Assembly: GCA_027886175.1 (NCBI GenBank)
Contig: JAJNNQ010000097.1
Coordinates: forward strand, 324,501-388,500
Direction: 5' to 3'
From: Phylloscopus collybita
Lineage: Eukaryota > Chordata > Aves > Passeriformes > Phylloscopidae
Length of the DNA: 64,000 bases
The position numbers and the translations under genes were made by a program. Every line of letters begins with the position of its first letter. Position 1 is the stretch's first letter. The notes beneath the pieces were generated by a model. The model was not told the DNA's origin, made no database searches, and saw only the letters and a program-made list of their open reading frames with translations. Positions 21,320 to 33,900 of the stretch are shown here, piece by piece.

Positions 21320-21602
21320 TCCTTCCCTCGCTGTCCGTCCCTCCCTGTCCATCTCTGTCCATCTTTGCCCATCTCTGTCCATCCCTGTCCGTCCCTCCCT
21401 GTCCATCTCTGTCCATTTCTGTCCATCCCTCCTTGTCCATCCCTGCCCATCTCTCCTTGTCCATCCCTCCCCGTCCATCTCTGTCCATCTCTGTCCATCT
21501 CTGTCCCTCCCCGTCCATCCCTCCTTGCCCATCTCTGTCCATCTCTGTCCGTCCCTCCCTGTCCATCTCTGTCCATCTCTGTCCGTCCCGGTCCCTCCCT
21601 CC
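21320..21602. repeat. Pyrimidine-rich minisatellite tccatctctgtccatccctg
   Basis: 10-bp units tccatctctg/tccgtccctc, about 27 copies, ending about 250 bp upstream of the PADI2 start codon. Confidence 0.9.
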
Positions 21603-21848
21603 CACCCCCGGATCACCTTCAGAGGTGTCAGAGGGTCCGGCCCAGCCGCCCCCTCGCTCCCATTGCCATCCCAGCCCCGCCAGCTCCGGGAGGAGGAGGA
21701 GGAGGGCGGCCGGGCCGGGGGAAGGAGCAGCAGCGGCCGTCGGGGCTCGGCGGGGCAGCTCCCGGTGCAGCTCCCGATCCTGGTCCCGGTCCCGGTGCAG
21801 GTGCCGGTGCAGCTCCCGGTACCGGTCCTGGTCCCGGTGCCGGTGCCC

Positions 21849-21955
21849 ATGGCCGGGGAGATGCCGGGGGAGCCCCGCACGCTGCGGCTGCAGCACGGGA
21901 ACCGCATCGAGGCCCTGTGCGTGCTGGGCGGCCACATCCGCGCCGACGTCTTCGG
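21849..21955 (+). CDS. PADI2: PADI2 coding exon 1
   Basis: 107 nt, residues 1-35 plus 2 nt, donor TTCGG|gtgaga. [19 protein letters not shown] matches human PADI2 RTVRLQYGSRVEAVYVLG. Two in-frame ATGs exist (21849, 21861). The second has G at -3 and gives a start (MPGEPRT) closer in length to human MLRERT; the first has C at -3. Confidence 0.88.
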
Positions 21956-24900
21956 GTGAGAGGGACCCCAAAACCTCCCTTCCTCCCCCTCCTCCTCCTC
22001 CTCCTCCTTCCCCTCCCGTTTTTCCTTCCAAAGATCCCCGCTCCTCCTTTTTCCTGCCGTTTTCCCAAACCCCGCAGCTGCTGGGTTTGCGCCGATGTCC
22101 ACGGCTGAGAGGGACCCCACAAAACCTCCTTTCCTCCTCCACCTTCACCTTTCAACCCCGTTCCTCCCTCTGGGAATCCCTGCTCCTCATTTTTCCCTCT
22201 GGAATCTCCGCTCCTCCTTTTTCCTTCTGCAAATCCCCGCTCCTCGTTTTTCCTCCTGTTTTCCCAAAAATGGCTGGGCAGCCACATCCACGCCGATGTC
22301 CCGAAGTGAGAGGGAGCCCCAGAATTTCCTTTCCTCCTCCACCTCTCCCCTTGCTCTTCTCCCCGTTTTTCCCTCTGGGAATCCCTGCTCCTCCTTTTCT
22401 CTCCCTGCTTTCCCAAACCCCAGAGCTGCTGGGCAGCTACACCGAGGTCCACAGACGAGTAGGGACCCCCAAAACTTCCTTTCCTCCTCCAACTTCAGCT
22501 TCTTCCTCACCTTTCCCTTCCAGCTGTCCCCCCGGGAGTGCCTGCTCCTCGTTCATCCCCCCGGCAGTGCCCGCTCCTCGTTTCTCCCTCTGCCTTCCCA
22601 AACCCCACAGCCCCGACACCCTTTGGACACAATTTGTGGGCAAAACCCTCCCCGGGCTTTGCAGGGCTGCACCAGTCCCTGGGAAGCTTTGACCCTCCCC
22701 GCATTTACCCCATTCCAGTTACCCCATTCCAGTTACCCCAGGTCATTTAACCCAAACCCCACCCCGTTTACCCCACCCCATTTGCCCCAAACCCCACCCC
22801 ATTTGCCTCAGCCCAGTTGCCCCAGCCCAGTTACCCCAAACCCCAGTTCATTTACCCCAGCCCAGTTACCCCAGTTACCCCACACCAGTTACCCCACCCC
22901 ATTTACCCCAAACCCCACCCCATTTACCCCATTCACCCCAGCCCAGTTACCCCAGCCCAGTTACCCCACTCCCTTTACCTCACCCCAGTTACCCCAGCCC
23001 ATTTACCCCATTTACCCCAGCCCAGTTACCCCAAGCCCCACCCCATTCACCCCAGCCCAGTTACCCCAGTTACCTCACCCCAGTTACCCCATCCCACGGG
23101 GCTCAGCAGACCCCGGGGCACCTCAGGGAGCTGCTGGAGAGCAGAGGGACGAGCAGGAGCTGCAAAACAAGGGGAGAACACCAAATCCCACCACCAAAGC
23201 TTTGGGAAAGCGGGAAACCCCCACAGCGCCAACCCCGCTTCCCTCGAACCAACCCAGCCCCGAACTTTGGGATGATTGTTCTTCCCAAAAGGGGGAAAAA
23301 AGGAGGTGAAGAGCTCATTCCAGGCTCGGTGCTGCTGTTGCAAATCCCAGCCTCGGTATTCAAGCCAAGCAGCGCAGCTCCAGCTCCCCTGGCTCCTCTC
23401 CAGGCCAAATCCCTTCCCCGGCGGGATCCCCAGGTCCGAGGAAACCAGGAAACCCAACCAGTTTTTCCAAGTGTAATTACAGGCAGTTGAAGGGTTTGAG
23501 GAACACCCAGGCGGGAGCGAAGCAGCGCTCGGATTTCCTGCCCCCCTCGCCGGGTTGGGTGGGAGCAGCGGCATCCCAGAAACCCGACCGAGGCGAGGGC
23601 TCGGGTGTCGGGGCCGAGAGCCCAAAGATAATCACCTGGGAGGGCAGGGAGATTGGGGAAAGGGAGCTGGGAGAGGGGAAGAGCAAGGGCACAGCGGGCT
23701 GGGAGCAGGGCAGCTCCGGGGCTGGATGAAACCCCCCAAAAATCAGAGTTTCCCCATGGAAAAGCCTCTCAGAGGGGCGGGCACGGTGTTCTGAGGGGTT
23801 GCTGAACACCGGGCCGGAAAAATAAACGGGGATTTCTCCACGGAGGTGCCAAGCCAGGCTGGCTGGGATTATTACAGACCCACAGCCAGGGCTGCAAACA
23901 CTCCCAGGGCAAACCGGCCCTGAGCCGGGGTCATTCCGGTTCCCGGGCAGCAGCCGGGCTGGCCATGCCGGCGGTCAGCGTGGAGACGCCGGCGTGCCTG
24001 TCCTCAGCACGGCACGAATCCTGGCAGGAATCCCTGAAAATTCCGGGTGTTTCCGGCAGGGCGGCCCCCGCCGGGGCCGTGGCCTTCGGGGTGAAGCACA
24101 CGGAGGGGGTCAGCGTGGACGTGCTGTTCCGCGGCCGCGCCGAGCCCGAGGCCGCCGGCGGCGCCGGCACGCGGTGGCCGCTGGACGAGGGGACGGTGCT
24201 GAGGTTCAGCATGAGCCGGGCCAGCTCCGAGGTCAACGACAACAAGGTGAGGAGCGGGATCTTGCCTCGGGGCTGGGAAAGTAGGGATTTTTTCCCTGGA
24301 GAGCAGAAGGAGAGGGTGGAACGCAGCCCCAGGGGTGCGGCCGGAGCCCCGAACGCCGCAAATCCGCCGTGGGGATGCCAGCAGCGGGATCCCCTGACGG
24401 GGAGGGGGAGAATGTCCTGCCCCAGCGTGGGATTTGGGGTTTGCAGGTCACCGTCAGCTTCTACGCAGAGGGAGGGAAGCCCATCAACCAGGCCGGAGTG
24501 TTCCTCACCGGCGTCGGTGAGTCCGGAGCTGCCGTGGCCCATCCCTGCCTGGAGCAGCCGTGGGGAGGGACAGCAAACCCAGCTGGGCTGGGTCTGGGGG
24601 TGGTGGCCGTGCCCCCCATGGGGCTGAGGAGGGGGGGGGGCTCTGTCCCCGCAGGGATCTCCCTGGACGTGGACGCGGATCGGGACGGAGTGGTGGAAAG
24701 GAACAGCCCCAACAAGGTACCCCAGCCTGCCCCACCCACCCCACCCCACCCCAGGGGAAACCCGCGGGCTCGGCGGGTCCTGAGCCGGCTGAGCCCCGGG
24801 GGTGCTTTAGGCCAGCTGGGCCTGGGGACCCGAGGGCCATGGGGCCATCCTGCTGGTCAGCTGCGACAAGGAGTTCCCCTTCGTCCCGCCCTCCGACTGC

Positions 24901-27900
24901 GACAGCGAGCAGCTCTTCGACCGGGAAGGTAACGCTCCCCAAAACCCCTTCCCTGCCCCCAAAATCCCCATTGTCCCCTCTCTGTGACCTTTCCTGAGAG
25001 GGACCCAGCCCGGCACCCAGCTGCTCGCCACCAGCTGCCCAGCAAGCTTCCCACACGGGGATTGCTGCGGAATTAGCGCCGCGCCAACTCGCCGGAGCCA
25101 GGCAGGGCACGGGGGAAGGGTTTGAGGTTCCAGGGATGCTCCGGGCAGGTGAGAGGAGCACGGGGTGAGGCCACGGGGCCGGCAGCCAGGAATCCACCCA
25201 CCCATTCCTGGAAAACCCGACCCACGCACGCGGAGCCGGGCCCGGCGGCGCCCCGAGGTCACCGGGATGGGCAGGGAGGAGGGAATGGAAGGGAAGAGGG
25301 CGTGTGGGGCACGGCCCACGGGGCACCACGGGCTGGGGTTTGCCAGGGTGCCCGGGGCGGTGGCGAGGGAAGAGCAGGTTTCTCGGGAAGAAGAGAGGCA
25401 AAGCCCGGGAGGGAAGAGGGAAAACCCTGGCCCTGGTTGGCTCGGTTTGACCCCCCAGACCTGCTGGACATGGCCCCGATGGTGCTGAGGACAGAGGGGC
25501 CCCAGCGCCTGCCCCGCGGCTACGAGATCGTCCTCTCCGTCTCGGTCAGCGACGCCGACAAAGTTGGGGTCTTCCACGTGCAGAGTAAGGCCTTCCTCAC
25601 CTCCTGCTCTGCCTCTTCCTCCTCTGCCCCTTCCTCTCCCCCTTCTTCCTGTTCCCCTTCCTCCTCTGCCTCTTCCTCCTGTTCCCCTTTCTCCTCTTCC
25701 TCTTCTTCCTCTTCCCCTTCCCCTTTCTCCTCTTCCTTTTCCTCCTCTCCCCCTTCCTCCTGTTTCCCTTTTTCCTCTTCTTCCTGTTCCCCTTCCTCCT
25801 CTTCCTCTTCCTCTTCCTCTTCCTCTTCCTCTTCCTCTTCCTCTTCCTCTTCCCCTTCCCCTTCCCCTTCCCCTTCCTCCTCTTACTTTTCCTCCTCTGC
25901 CTCTTCCTCCTGTTCCTTTTTCTCCTCTCCGCCTTCCTTTTCTGCCCCTTCCTCTTCTTCCCGTCTTTCCTCCGCCCCTTCCTCTTCTGCCCCATCTTCC
26001 TCTTCCCCTTTCTCCTTTTCCCCTTCTTCCTCTTCCCTTTCCCCTTCCATCATTTATTCCTCTTCCTTTTCTTCCTCTTCCATTTTCTCCCTTTCATTTT
26101 CCCCTTTCTCCTTTTCCCCTTCTTCCCCTTCCCCTTCCTCTCCCAGCATTTCCTCCTCTTCCTTTTCCTCCTCTTCTCCCGCTTCCTCCTCCCCTTCCTC
26201 CTCCTTCCTTTTTGCCTCTGTTTTTTTTAAATTATTTCCCTTTCTGGTTCCTGCTTCCCCAGCGTTCCTCACTCCTGGCGGGTTAAACACAGAGGGGGTA
26301 AAGAGATAAATGGGGATGTTTTTCATTAAAAATTAGGATAAATGGAGAGATAAATGGGGATTTTTCCATAAAAAAATGAGGATAAATGGAGAGAAAAATC
26401 GGGATTTTTTCATTAAAAAATTAGGATAAATGGAGAGATAAATTGGGATGTTTTTCATTAAAAATGAGGATAAATGGAGACATAAATGGGGATTTTTTAT
26501 TAAAAATGAGGATAAATAGAGAGAAAAATTGAGATGTTTTTCATTAAAAAAAGAGGATAAATGGAGAGACAAATGGGAATCTTTTTCATTAAAAATTAGG
26601 ATAAATGAAGAGATAAATGGGGATTTTTTCATTAAAGATGAGGATAAATAGAGAGAAAAATCGGGATGTTTTTCATTAAAAAATGAGGATAAATAGAGAG
26701 AACATTCAGGATGTTTTTTATTAAAAAGTTAGGATAAATGGAGAGATAAATTGGGATGTTTTTCATTAAAAATGAGGATAAATAGAGAAATAAATGGGGA
26801 TTTTTTTTCATTTAAAATGAGGATAAATAGAGAAATAAATGGGGATTTTTTACATTAAAAATGAGGCTAAATAGAGAGATAAATGGGGATGTTTTTCAGA
26901 TAATGGAATAATTCCCAGCTGCCAGCAGGGCTGGGGTGTTAAACTGGGGGTCACCCGTGCTGGCTCCAGGGCACACCCCCTCCCCATTCCCACCCTGGGG
27001 GCACCGGGATTTATTTTCTGGGAATGGAACCCCTCACCCAGCCAGGAATGCGCTCGGGCTGTGCAGAGGGAGCCTGGGGCATTGTCCTCCCGTGGAGGGG
27101 CAGGATCTCCCTGAGAACCCCTTCCCAAGGGCTGCTCCATCCAGAGAAACGCTGGACAGTGACGCTCCCTTCCCCTCATCCCTCTTGCCCAGGACAGAAT
27201 TCCAGCTCCTGCTCCAAGGAGCCTCTGACAGCCGGATCTCCTCAGAGATCCGAGGGGCCCGTGCCCCGGCCAGCCCCCAGAAATGCCCCCCAAAAACACG
27301 GGGGGAGCCTCAGGGAAAGCTCTGCCCCCTCCACCCTCGGCTGCCAAAGGGGATTTCTGGGGGGGGAAGCACCCCCAGGGTCTCCCTGCTCGCTTTTCCC
27401 ACCCTGTGTGTTTGGGTTGGGGAACTCAAACATTTCCTCAGGCATGGAGGGAGCCTGGGAGCTCCTTGCCCGAGGAAATCAGGGGTGAATTTTGAGGAAA
27501 CAGCCCCAAATTCCAAGGAAATCAGCCCCGAATCCCGAGGGAACAGCCCCGAATCCCGAGGGAACAGCCCCGAATCCCGAGGGAACAGCCCCAAATCCCG
27601 AGGGAACAGCCCCGAATCTCAGGGAAACAGCCCCAAATCCCGAGGAAACGGCCCCAAATCCCGAGGGAACAGCCCCAAATCCCAAGGAAATCAGGCGTGA
27701 ATCCCAAGGAAATCAGGCGTGAATCCCAGGGAAACTGCCCCGAATCCTGAGGGAACAGCCCCAAATCCCGAGGGAATGGCCCCGAATACCAAGGGAACAG
27801 CCCCGAATCCCAGGGAAATCAGCCCCGAATCCCGAGGGAAAAGCCCCGAATCCCGAGGGAACAGCCCCGAATCCCAAGGAAACAGCCATGAATCCTGAGG

Positions 27901-30900
27901 AAACAGCCCCAAATCCCAAGGGAACAGCCCCGAATCCCGAGGGAACAGCCCCGAATCTCAGGGAAACAGCCTCGAATCCCGAGGGAACAGCCCCAAATCC
28001 CGAGGGAAAAGCCCCAAATCCCAAGGGAACGGCCCCGAATCCCGAGGGAAAGCCCTGAATCCCAGGGAAATCAGCCCCGAATCCCAAGGGAACAGCCTCG
28101 AATCTCAGGGAAGCGGCCCCAAATCCCAAGGGAACAGCCCCAAACCCCGAGGGAACAGCCCCAAACCCCAAGGGAACAGCCCCGAATCCCGAGGGAACAG
28201 CCCCAAATCCCAAGGAAACAGCCATGAATCCCAAGGGAACAGCCCCAAATCCCAAGGGAACAGCCCCGAATCCCGAGGGAACAGCCCCGAATCTCAGGGA
28301 AACAGCCTCGAATCCCGAGGGAACAGCCCCAAATCCCGAGGGAAAAGCCCCAAATCCCAAGGGAACGGCCCCGAATCCCAAGGGAACGGCCCCAAATCCC
28401 AAGGGAACAGCCCCGAATCCCAAGGGAACAGCCCCAAATCCCGAGGGAACAGCCCCAAATCCCAAGGGAACAGCCCCAAATCCCAAGGGAACAGCCCCGA
28501 ATCCCGAGGGAACAGCCCCAAATCCCGAGGGAACGGCCCCGAATCCCGAGGGAACGGCCCCAAACCCCAAGGGAACAGCCCCGAATCCCGAGGGAACAGC
28601 CCCGAATCCCGAGGGAACAGCCCCGAATCCCGAGGGAACAGCCCCAAATCTCAGGGAAGCGGCCCCAAATCCCGAGGGAACAGCCCCAAATCCCGAGGGA
28701 ACAGCCCCGAATCCCGAGGGAACAGCCCCGAATCCCAAGGAAGCAGCCCCGAATCCCGAGGGAACAGCCTCAAATCCCAAGGAAGCAGCCCCGAATCCCG
28801 AGGGAACAGCCCCAAATCCCAAGGAAGCAGCCCCGAATCCCGAGGGAACAGCCTCAAATCCCGAGGGAACAGCCCCGAATCCCAAGGAAGCAGCCCCAAA
28901 ACCCGAGGGAACGGCCCCAAATCCGGAGGGAACAGCCCCAAATCCCAAGGAAACGGCCCCAAATCCCAAGAAACAGCCCCAAATCCCAAGGGAACAGCCC
29001 CAAGTCCCAGGGAAATTAGCCCCAAATCCCAAGGAAACAGCCATGAATCCTAAGGAAATCAGGCGTGAATCCCAGGGAAACGGCCCCAAATCCCGAGGGA
29101 ACAGCCCCGAATCCCAAGGAAACAGCCCCAAATCCCAAGGAAACAGCTCCAAATCCCAAGGAAACAGCCCCAAATCCCAAGGGAACAGCCCCGAATCCCG
29201 AGGGAACAGCCCCGAATCCCAAGGGAACAGCCCCGAATCCCGAGGGAACAACCCCAAATCCCAAGCAAACAGCCCCAAATCCCGAGGGAACAGCCCCAAA
29301 TCCCGAGGGAACAGCCCCAAATCCCGAGGGAACAGCCCCAAATCCCGAGGAAACAGCCCCAAATCCCGAGGGAACAGCCCCAAATCCCAAGAAACAGCCC
29401 CAAATCCCAAGGGAACGGCCCCAAGTCCCAGGGAAATTAGCCCCAAATCCCAAGGAAACAGCCATGAATCCTAAGGAAATCAGGCGTGAATCCCAGGGAA
29501 ACGGCCCCGAATCCCGAGGGAACAGCCCCAAATCCCGAGGGAACAGCCCCGAATCCCAAGGAAACAGCCCTGAATCCCGAGGGAACAGCCCCAAATCCCG
29601 AGGGAACAGCCCCGAATCCCAAGAAACAGCCCCAAATCCCAAGGGAACAGCCCCAAATCCCGAGGGAACAGCCCCAAATCCCAGGGAACAGCCCCGAATC
29701 CCGATAACCCTGTGTCTTCCCCCGCTCTCCCCTTCCCCCGCAGACCCCTTCGTCGGGCAGCGCTACGTGCGGGTGCTGGGCGGCAGGAAGCTCTTCCACG
29801 CCCTGCCCTACCCCGGCGGCCCCGCCGAGCTCCGCTTCTTCGTGGAGGGGCTGCGCTTCCCCGACGAGACCTTCCCCGGGCTGGTGTCCGTCCACGTCAG
29901 CCTCCTGGAGCCGCTGGCCGAGGTGGGGAACTCCGGGGAGCTCTGGGGAATTCCATGGAACTCCGGGGAACTCAGGGGAGCTCCGGGGAACTCCTGGGAA
30001 TTCCATGGAACTCCGGGGAACCCCCGGGAACTCCGGGGAACTCTTGGGAATTCCATGGAACTCCGGGGAACTCCGGGGAGCTCTGGGGAATTCCATGGAA
30101 CTCCGGGGAACTCTGGGGAGCTCCAGGGAACTCCGGGGAACTCTTGGGAATTCCATGGAACTCCGGGGAACTCCGGGGAACTCCTGGGAATTCCATGGAA
30201 CTCCGGGGAACTCCAGGGAGCTCCTGGGAACTCAGGGGAACTCCAGGGAGCTCCTGGGAACTCAGGGGAGCTCTTGGGAACTCCGGGGAGCTCTTGGGAA
30301 TTCCATGGAACTCCGGGGAACCCTGGGGAGCTCCTGGGAACTCTTGGGAACCCTGGGGAGCTCCTGGGAACTCTTGGGAACCCTGGGGAGCTCCTGGGAA
30401 CTCTTGGGAACTCCAGGGAGCTCTGGGGAACTCTGGGGAACCCTGAGGAACCCTGGGGAACTCTGGGGAACTCTGGGGAACTCCCGGGAACCCTGGGGAG
30501 CTCCGGGGAGCTCCTGGGAACTCCGGGGAGCTTCTGGAAACTCCAGGGAACTCCAGGGAACCCTGGGGAACTCCTGGGAACCCTGGGGAGCTCCGGGGAA
30601 CTCCAGGGAGCTCTTGGGAACTCCGGGGAGCTCTTGGGAACTCCGGGGAGCTCCAGGGAACTCCAGGGAACCCCCAGGAACTCAGGAAAGCTCCTGGGAA
30701 CTCTTGGGAACTCCAGGGAGCTCTGGGGAGCTCCAGGGAACTCTGGGGAGCTCCGGGGAACTCCGGGGAACCCCCAGGAACTCAGGAAAGCTCCTGGGAA
30801 CTCTTGGGAACTCCAGGGAGCTCTGGGGAGCTCCAGGGAGCTCTGGGGAACACTTGGGAACTCTGGGGAACTCCCAGGAACTCCTGGGAACTCCGGGGAG

Positions 30901-33900
30901 CTCCTGGGAACTCCAGGGAGCTCTTGGGAACTCCGGGGAGCTCCAGGGAACTCCGGGGAACCCCCAGGAACTCAGGAAAGCTCCTGGGAACTCCAGGGAA
31001 CTCCAGGGAGCTCTGGGGAACTCTGGGGAACCCTGGGGAACCCTGGGGAACTCTGGGGAACTCTGGGGAACTGCTGGGAACCCTGGGGAGCTCCGGGGAA
31101 CTCCAGGGAGCTCTGGGGAGCTCCTGGAAACTCCAGGGAACTCCAGGGAACCCTGGGGAACTCATGGGAACCCTGGGGAGCTCCAGAGAACCCCAGGGAA
31201 CTCTGGGGAGCTCCAGGGAACTCCTGGGAACTCTGGGGAATTCCAGAGAACTCCTGGGAATTCCATGGAACTCCTGGGAACTCCAGAGAACCCCAGGGAG
31301 CTCCAGAGAACTCCTGGGAACTCTGGGGAACTCCAAGGAACTCCAAGGAACTCTGGGGAACTCCCGGGAATGGGGCAGAAGGGAGGCTGCAGCCAGGAAA
31401 TTGGGATGGTGCTGGAACGGGGAGCGATCCCATTAACCAGAGTCCCAAAAATTAACCCCCAGGGGAGGGAGCCTGGGGTGGGGGGATACGGGGCAGGGAG
31501 CGCCCCTGATTCCCGCTCCCGGCCCTGATTGATTCCCGCTCCCGCCCCTGATTCCCGCTCCCGCCCCTGATTCCCGCTCCCGCCCCTGATTCCCGCTCCC
31601 GCCCCTGATTCCCGCTCCCGCCCCTGATTCCCGCTCCCGCCCCTGATTCCCGCTCCCGCCCCTGATTCCCGCTCCCGGCCCTGATTCCCGCTCCCGGCCC
31701 TGATTCCCGCTCCCGGCCCTGATTCCCGCTCCCGGCCCTGATTCCCGCTCCCGCCCCTGATTCCCGATCCCGCCCCTGATTCCCGCTCCCATCCCTGATT
31801 CCCGCTCCCGCCCCTGATTCCCGCTCCCGCCCCTGATTCCCGCTCCCATCCCTGATTCCCGCTCCCGCCCCTGATTCCCGCTCCCACCCCTGATTGATTC
31901 CCGCTCCCGCCCCTGATTCCCGCTCCTGTCCCTGATTCCCGCTCCCGTCCCTGATTCCCGCTCCCGCCCCTGATTCCCGCTCCCGTCCCTGATTCCCGCT
32001 CCCATCCCTGGTTCCTGCTCCCATCCCTGATTCCCGCTCCCATCCCTGATTCCTGCTCCCGCAGGGCATCCCTCGCTCGCCCATCTTCACCGACACCGTG
32101 GTGTTCCGGGTGGCGCCCTGGATCATGACCCCCAACACCCTGGCCCCACTGAACCTCTTCGTCTGCAGGTACAGCCGCTGCTTCCCCCGTGTTGTTGTCT
32201 GGGTTTGGACAGACAGGTCTCTGCCAGGGAAACTGGGGTTCCCCTGGAATGGGGAATGCAAACCCCTCACACCCCCTGCCAAATTATAATTTTGCAATCA
32301 AGGGCTCTCGGGCAAAGGTTTTGGGGATAGGAATAACAGTTCTTTACTAGGAGTATTAACAATACAAATGTGATAGGAAACAAAACCACCCAAGCAAACA
32401 AGCAAACAAACAACAATTTTGGAAAAAACCCTGACAGAGTCAGAGCCACAGCCTGACACCCTGTGGGTCAGGGTGTTGGGGGCAGTCCCAAAGTGAGTCC
32501 TTCTGAAGTGGCAGAGGTGGTTCTGTTGGAGCAGAGATGATTCTGTGGAAAAGCGGGTCCAGGGGTGGTGAGGAGGGGTCTGGTGATGGTGAGGAGGGGT
32601 CTGGTGATGACGAGGAGGGGGTCTGGTGATGGTGAGATGGGGATCTGGTGTTGGTGAGGAGGGGTCTGGTGATGATGAGGAGGGGTCTGGGGATGGTGAG
32701 ATGGGATCTGGTGATGGTGAGGAGGGGTCTGGTGATGGTGAGATGGGATCTGGTGATGATGAGGAGGGGTCTGGTGTTGGTGAGGAGGGGTCTGGTGATG
32801 GTGAGATGGAGTCTGGTGATGATGAGGAGGGGTCTGGTGATGATGAGGAGGGGTCTGGTGATGATGAGGAGGGATCAGGTGATGGTGAGGAGGGGTCTGG
32901 TGATGGTGAGGAGGGGGATCTGGTGATGGTGAGGAGGGGTCTGGTGATGGTGAGATGGAGTCTGGTGTTGGTGAGGAGGGGTCTGGTGATGATGAGGAGG
33001 GTCTGGTGATGATGAGGGGGTCTGGAGATGGTGAGATGGAGTCTGGTGATGATGAGGAGGGGGTTCAGTGATGGTGAGGAGGGATCTGGAGATGGTGAGA
33101 TGGAGTCTGGTGATGGTGAGATGAGGTCTGGTGATGGTGAGGAGGGATCTGGTGATGGTGAGGAGGGGGGTCCGGGGATGGTGAGATGGAGTCTGGTGAT
33201 GGTGAGGAGGGGATCTGGTGATGGTGAGGAGGGGTCTGGTGATGATGAGGAGGGTCTGGTGATGGTGAGATGGAGTCTGGTGATGGTGAGATGAGGTCCG
33301 GTGATGATGATGAGGGGGATCTGGTGATGATGAGGGGATCTGGTGATGGTGAGATGGAGTCTGGTGTTGGTGAGATGAGGTCCGGTGATGATGATGAGGG
33401 GGATCTGGTGATGATGAGGGGATCTGGTGATGGTGAGATGGAGTCTGGTGATGGTGAGATGGAGTCTGGTGATGATGAGGAGGGGGTTCAGTGATGGTGA
33501 GGAGGGTCTGGTGATGATGAGGAGGGGGATCTGGTGTTGGTGAGATGAGGTCCGATCTTCCTCCCAAGAAATCGGGTGAAAAACGAACCCCTCTGTGTCT
33601 GTGAGTCTCAATTTATCCAGACAGCAAAACCGCCTGTCCCCACTGCCAGGGGATGGGATCCATCTCACCATGGGGTGATGGAAATGCAGATTCACCGCTC
33701 TGGGGAGAAGGTCCAGGCTGGGGAGGTGCTGATGGCCCATCACTCAAAGGCCTCTCCCCCCTTGAGCTACCAGAGATAAAGAAAAGCCTCTCCCCACCTG
33801 CTTTTTTAACAGATGAAAACAGAATATCCAAACCCTGGCTCCACAGCCCAGGGCAGTTATAAACGCAGGGTTTGGGGTTGGCTTTTGGCACACAGCCAGA

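Noticed and set aside
29065..31455. 796-codon plus-strand frame including PADI2 exon 7
   Set aside because: Only 29,744-29,922 is coding. The remainder is 21-bp and 10-bp repeat read through intron sequence; splice sites and homology define the exon.
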